Source of the DNA: Flavobacterium sp. J49
Lineage (GTDB): Bacteria > Bacteroidota > Bacteroidia > Flavobacteriales > Flavobacteriaceae
Length of the DNA: 64,000 nucleotides
Assembly: GCF_011742145.1 (NCBI RefSeq)
Contig: NZ_JAAQQU010000104.1
Span: 267,938 to 331,937 of the forward strand
Reading direction: 5' to 3'
Part shown: positions 60,500 to 64,000 of the stretch, piece after piece
Position numbering within the stretch: the stretch's first letter is position 1
How the letters are laid out: every line of letters begins with the position of its first letter
Notes under the pieces: generated by a model
Told to the model about the DNA's origin: nothing
Databases searched by the model: none
The model's input: only the letters and a program-made list of their open reading frames with translations
Made by a program: the position numbers and the translations under genes

Positions 60500-60801
60500 C
60501 TTCTAGGTTTTTTTTACACAAAACTTCTAACCTTCTTTGCAAAACCTTGAAAACAATGAGATGCTTAGATTCTAACTTTAGGCAAAAAGAGGAAAAACGT
60601 CTAAAAAACAGTTGAGAAATTCGCTAAAATCAAAAGCGTTAAATTATTTAGCCTTAGTACTTTTCATATTTTTGAGTATTATAATGTATACAGACGGTTT
60701 TGATTTCATCATTTAACCGATACTAAATTATTGTTAAGACCTATATTTTTTGTTGTAAAAGAAATTATTTTTACAATCGTATAAATATTAAATTATTAAA
60801 A

Positions 60802-62382
60802 ATGAGAGCTTTAGCCTATTCGTTTTTATTGTTGACAGCTATGTCAATGACAGCGCAACAAACAACGCAAACGAAAAACTATAAAAAAACACCATTAACT
60901 GAACAACAACTGCAACGTTGGAGTCATCTAGACCTTGAAAAAGACTCGATTCCGGGCATGAGTGTGGACAAGGCTTATGAAGAGCTTTTAAAAAACAAAA
61001 AAGGCAAAAAGATAGTTGTCGGAGTTATCGACTCGGGTGTTGACATCAGTCATCCCGATTTAAAAAGTGTAATTTGGACCAATAATAAAGAAATCCCCAA
61101 CAACGGTAAAGATGATGATAAAAACGGTTATACTGATGATGTTCACGGTTGGAACTTTTTAGGCAATTCAAATAATGAAACTCTCGAATTGGTTCGCTAT
61201 TTAAGAAAAGGCGATGATGGAACCGAGATGTACAAAAGAGCCCAAAAGGAATACGAAGCCGAATACCAAAAAGTTTTTCCGTACAAAGAAACAGTCGATT
61301 TATTGGTTGATGCCGACAAGACCATCCGCGAGTATTTAAAAAAAGACACATACACCGTTGAAGACTTGAAGAATGTGGCTTCAGTGAAGTATGATTTGTA
61401 TAAAAGCAAAAAAATAATGTTGGCTTACGCCGAAGATACCGGTGCTAATTTCAGAGGAGAATTAGAAGAGTTTAAAGATTATGTTTACGATAAATTGAAC
61501 TACAATTTGAACAAAGAATTTGACGGAAGAAAACCCGTTGGCGACAATCCCGAAGATATTAAAGATAAAAAATACGGGAACAATATTGTATATTCAAAAG
61601 ACAGAAAAGACTCTTCACATGGAACCCATGTAGCTGGAATAATTGCTCAAAAAAGGAACAACGGGATTGGCGGAGACGGTGTTGCCGAAAACGTTGAAAT
61701 CATGCCGATTCGTGCAGTACCTAATGGAGATGAATACGACAAAGACATTGCATTGGCCATTCGCTATGCTGTTGACAATGGTGCCAAAGTCATCAACGGA
61801 AGTTTTGGTAAAGATTATTCTCCACACAAAGAATGGGTTTGGGATGCGATGAAATATGCCGAAAGCAAAGATGTATTAATAATTTTGGCCGCAGGAAATG
61901 ACGGCAAAAATGTAGACGTCGAGCCCAATTATCCCGAAGATACCGCGGATAAAAAAACCGAATTGGTGAATAATGTTGTTAAAGTTGGTGCTATAAATTA
62001 CAATTATGGAGAAAACATTGTTGCCGATTTTTCTAATTTTGGAACTGATAATGTAGACGTTTTTGCTCCGGGCGTAAAGGTGTATGCTACTGTTCCGGGG
62101 AACGATTATAAGTACCAACAAGGAACTTCAATGGCTTCTCCAAACGTTGCCGGAGTAGCGGCTCTCATTCGTTCGTATTATCCTAATTTGAAAGCCAAGC
62201 AAGTCAAGCAAATTATAATGCAATCGGGAACGCCTTTAAACTTTGATGTGGTAGTTGGAGAAAATGGCGAAAAAAGGCCTTTCTCAAAAACCGGTGTTTC
62301 CGGCAAAATCGTTAATGCTTACAATGCCTTGAAAATGGCCGAAGAACTATCAAAAGAAACACAAAAAGAACCAAAACTATAA
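60802..62382 (+). CDS. Secreted S8 family subtilase
   Basis: The product is 526 aa. The signal peptide is MRALAYSFLLLTAMSMTAQ. The catalytic triad is intact: Asp77 in VVGVIDSGVDISHPDL, His in DSSHGTHVAGIIAQKRN and Ser in GTSMASPNVAG. A long insertion (about residues 115-260) separates the Asp and His blocks, larger than in classic subtilisin. No C-terminal sorting domain is seen. It may stay in the periplasm or be exported. It precedes an M1 peptidase by 42 bp. Confidence 0.95.
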   Translation: MRALAYSFLLLTAMSMTAQQTTQTKNYKKTPLTEQQLQRWSHLDLEKDSIPGMSVDKAYEELLKNKKGKKIVVGVIDSGVDISHPDLKSVIWTNNKEIPNNGKDDDKNGYTDDVHGWNFLGNSNNETLELVRYLRKGDDGTEMYKRAQKEYEAEYQKVFPYKETVDLLVDADKTIREYLKKDTYTVEDLKNVASVKYDLYKSKKIMLAYAEDTGANFRGELEEFKDYVYDKLNYNLNKEFDGRKPVGDNPEDIKDKKYGNNIVYSKDRKDSSHGTHVAGIIAQKRNNGIGGDGVAENVEIMPIRAVPNGDEYDKDIALAIRYAVDNGAKVINGSFGKDYSPHKEWVWDAMKYAESKDVLIILAAGNDGKNVDVEPNYPEDTADKKTELVNNVVKVGAINYNYGENIVADFSNFGTDNVDVFAPGVKVYATVPGNDYKYQQGTSMASPNVAGVAALIRSYYPNLKAKQVKQIIMQSGTPLNFDVVVGENGEKRPFSKTGVSGKIVNAYNALKMAEELSKETQKEPKL

Positions 62383-62424
62383 TTTTACGGGGAGGATAAA
62401 ACCTTCCCTTTTTCTTAGAGAATC

Positions 62425-64000
62425 ATGACTAACAAACTTTTTTCTATTTCTGTTTTACTGTTTACTACAGCAGCCATGGCACAATCTGATGGTTATTGGC
62501 AACAAAAAGCCGACTATAAAATGGAAATATCGATGGATGTCAAAACCTATCAATACACAGGCAAACAAGAATTACTTTACTCCAATAATTCCCAAGATAC
62601 TTTAAGACGCGTTTACTATCATTTGTACAATAATGCTTTTCAACCCGGAAGCGAAATGGATGCCCGTATACAGTCTATTTCAGATCCAGATGCCAGAATG
62701 GTTGACAAAATCAAAACTGGTGGTGACAAAGAGATCAATGAAAGCAGAGTGGCCAAATTAAAACCGAATGAAATAGGTTTTCTGAGAATATCGAATTTTA
62801 AACAAGATGGTGTTTCTGCCAAAATCAAAGAAGTCGGTACTATTTTAGAAGTCGATTTGACACAACCTCTTCTGCCGGGAAAATCCACTTTACTCACTTT
62901 GGATTTCAATGGACAAGTCCCTATGCAAATTCGCCGCTCGGGCAGAAACAATAAAGAAGGCATCGAACTTTCTATGGCGCAATGGTACCCAAAAATGGCG
63001 GAATTTGATTTTGAAGGTTGGCATGCTGACCCCTATATTTCCAGAGAATTTCATGGTGTTTGGGGCAATTTTGATGTCAAAATTACTATCGATAAAAATT
63101 ATGTTTTGGGTGGAACCGGTTATTTGCAAAACGCCAATGAAATTGGTCATGGCTATCAAGACGATGGAATATTGGTTAGCGTTCCCAAGAAGCAAAAAAC
63201 ACTGACTTGGCATTTCTTAGCGCCCAACGTACACGATTTTACTTGGGCTGCTGACAGGGAGTACATTCACGACAAACTGGTTACAGATGAAGGTGTAACG
63301 CTTCATTTTCTTTACAAAAACAATCCGAAAATCATTGACACTTGGAAAAAAGCACAATCGTATACCGCTAAAATCTTAACGTATTACAATAACATGGTTG
63401 GGGAATATCCGTACCAACAATACTCCGTAATTCAAGGTGGTGACGGCGGAATGGAATATGCTATGTGTACTTTGGTCTTAGGTGAAGGAGAATTGAATGG
63501 GTTCGTGGGTTTGATTGCCCATGAATTTGGGCACTCTTGGTTCCAACATGTTTTGGCTAACAATGAAAGCAAACACAGTTGGATGGACGAAGGGTTTACC
63601 TCTTTTATTGAAGATTCGGTTATGAATGAATTGGCCACCAAAAAATCATCCAATCCCTATTCGGGTGCTTACAAAAGCTATGTTGATTTGGCTAATTCAG
63701 GAAAAGAACAGCCTTTATCCACTCACGCTGATCGTTTTGACTTTAACAAATGTTACAGCACTGCATCCTACAGCAAAGGAGAAGTTTTTTTGGCCCAATT
63801 AATCTATTTAATAGGCAGAGAAAATTTAGCAAAAACTTTAAAGCGCTATTACGCCGATTTTAAATTCAAACACCCAACACCCAACGATATTAAAAGAACC
63901 GCTGAAAGGGTTTCCGGAGCCAATTTAGATTGGTATTTAACCGATTGGACGCAAACAACCAATACCATTGATTATGGTGTAAAAGAAATCAGTGCCAAAG
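62425..64000 (+). CDS. M1 family metallopeptidase (3' end outside window)
   Basis: The frame is open from the ATG at 62425 to the right edge, 525 codons visible. A signal peptide (MTNKLFSISVLLFTTAAMAQ) leads to an aminopeptidase N-type beta domain. The active site is visible: the exopeptidase motif GGMEY in DGGMEYAM, and the zinc motif HEFGH from residue 366, followed by the second Glu in WMDEGFTSFIEDSVMNE. The enzyme removes N-terminal residues from peptides. It lies 42 bp after the subtilase, so the two could act together on exported peptides. Confidence 0.95.
   Translation, partial: MTNKLFSISVLLFTTAAMAQSDGYWQQKADYKMEISMDVKTYQYTGKQELLYSNNSQDTLRRVYYHLYNNAFQPGSEMDARIQSISDPDARMVDKIKTGGDKEINESRVAKLKPNEIGFLRISNFKQDGVSAKIKEVGTILEVDLTQPLLPGKSTLLTLDFNGQVPMQIRRSGRNNKEGIELSMAQWYPKMAEFDFEGWHADPYISREFHGVWGNFDVKITIDKNYVLGGTGYLQNANEIGHGYQDDGILVSVPKKQKTLTWHFLAPNVHDFTWAADREYIHDKLVTDEGVTLHFLYKNNPKIIDTWKKAQSYTAKILTYYNNMVGEYPYQQYSVIQGGDGGMEYAMCTLVLGEGELNGFVGLIAHEFGHSWFQHVLANNESKHSWMDEGFTSFIEDSVMNELATKKSSNPYSGAYKSYVDLANSGKEQPLSTHADRFDFNKCYSTASYSKGEVFLAQLIYLIGRENLAKTLKRYYADFKFKHPTPNDIKRTAERVSGANLDWYLTDWTQTTNTIDYGVKEISAK

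Noticed and set aside
1..64000. Prophage, rRNA operon, replication origin
   Set aside because: No phage structural or integrase genes, no rRNA sequence and no dnaA box cluster or dnaA gene were seen.

Overview
The window looks like chromosomal DNA of a Flavobacterium or close relative (Bacteroidota, Flavobacteriaceae). It is AT-rich. Several genes are preceded by the Bacteroidota -7 box TAnnTTTG, and ribosome binding sites are weak. The gene content (Bat aerotolerance operon, TonB receptor with a DUF5689 lipoprotein, DUF3078, DUF2480, a PID-CTERM-like protein) and the gene order riboflavin synthase / pdxA / yceD-rpmF-fabH-accB-accC fit this group. All taxonomic and functional calls come from reading motifs, not from database searches.

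Layout. 1-6.5 kb: a WYL regulator cut by the window edge, lepA, dus, a LolC/E-type permease with rbfA, mce and a CAU-anticodon tRNA. 6.7-12.6 kb: a small sortable surface protein, riboflavin synthase, pdxA, then the yceD-rpmF-fabH-accB-accC fatty acid cluster. 12.6-13.6 kb: an accessory island made of a dispersed repeat between two near-identical terminators, a single-Tyr HUH transposase (RAYT/IS200-like) inside a 20-bp inverted repeat, and a 53-bp tandem palindrome array. 13.6-21.5 kb: an S9 peptidase, and a surface-uptake module (TonB receptor, DUF5689 lipoprotein, small lipoprotein) divergent from a secreted endonuclease/exonuclease/phosphatase protein. 21.6-27.9 kb: 3-hydroxyanthranilate dioxygenase, an ALDH7-type dehydrogenase, a PhnA-like protein, a small beta-barrel, a metallophosphatase overlapping an AlbA_2 protein, and an aldo/keto reductase. 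28.1-37.0 kb: an eight-gene moxR-DUF58-(BatD-like)-batA-batB-batC-batD-batE operon. 37.2-50.7 kb: pheS, gpsA, two tandem paralogous lipoproteins, an iron-type alcohol dehydrogenase, nadD-gmk-yicC, an EamA transporter, an ArsC-like protein, a cystathionine-type PLP enzyme, a small basic secreted protein and DUF3078. 50.2-58.9 kb: a SUF iron-sulfur cluster (sufA-B-C-D and sufS-E-T plus DUF2480) split by an opposite-strand serine hydrolase. 59-64 kb: an MBL hydrolase with a MarR regulator, a secreted subtilase and an M1 aminopeptidase cut by the right edge.

Most of the window is housekeeping. The most interesting non-coding signals are (i) the transposase with its palindrome array, where one unit carries a compensatory base-pair change, (ii) a dispersed repeat family whose framing sequence is kept while its central hairpin is exchanged, and (iii) an upstream box shared by unrelated small secreted proteins. 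No CRISPR array, prophage, rRNA operon or replication origin was seen.
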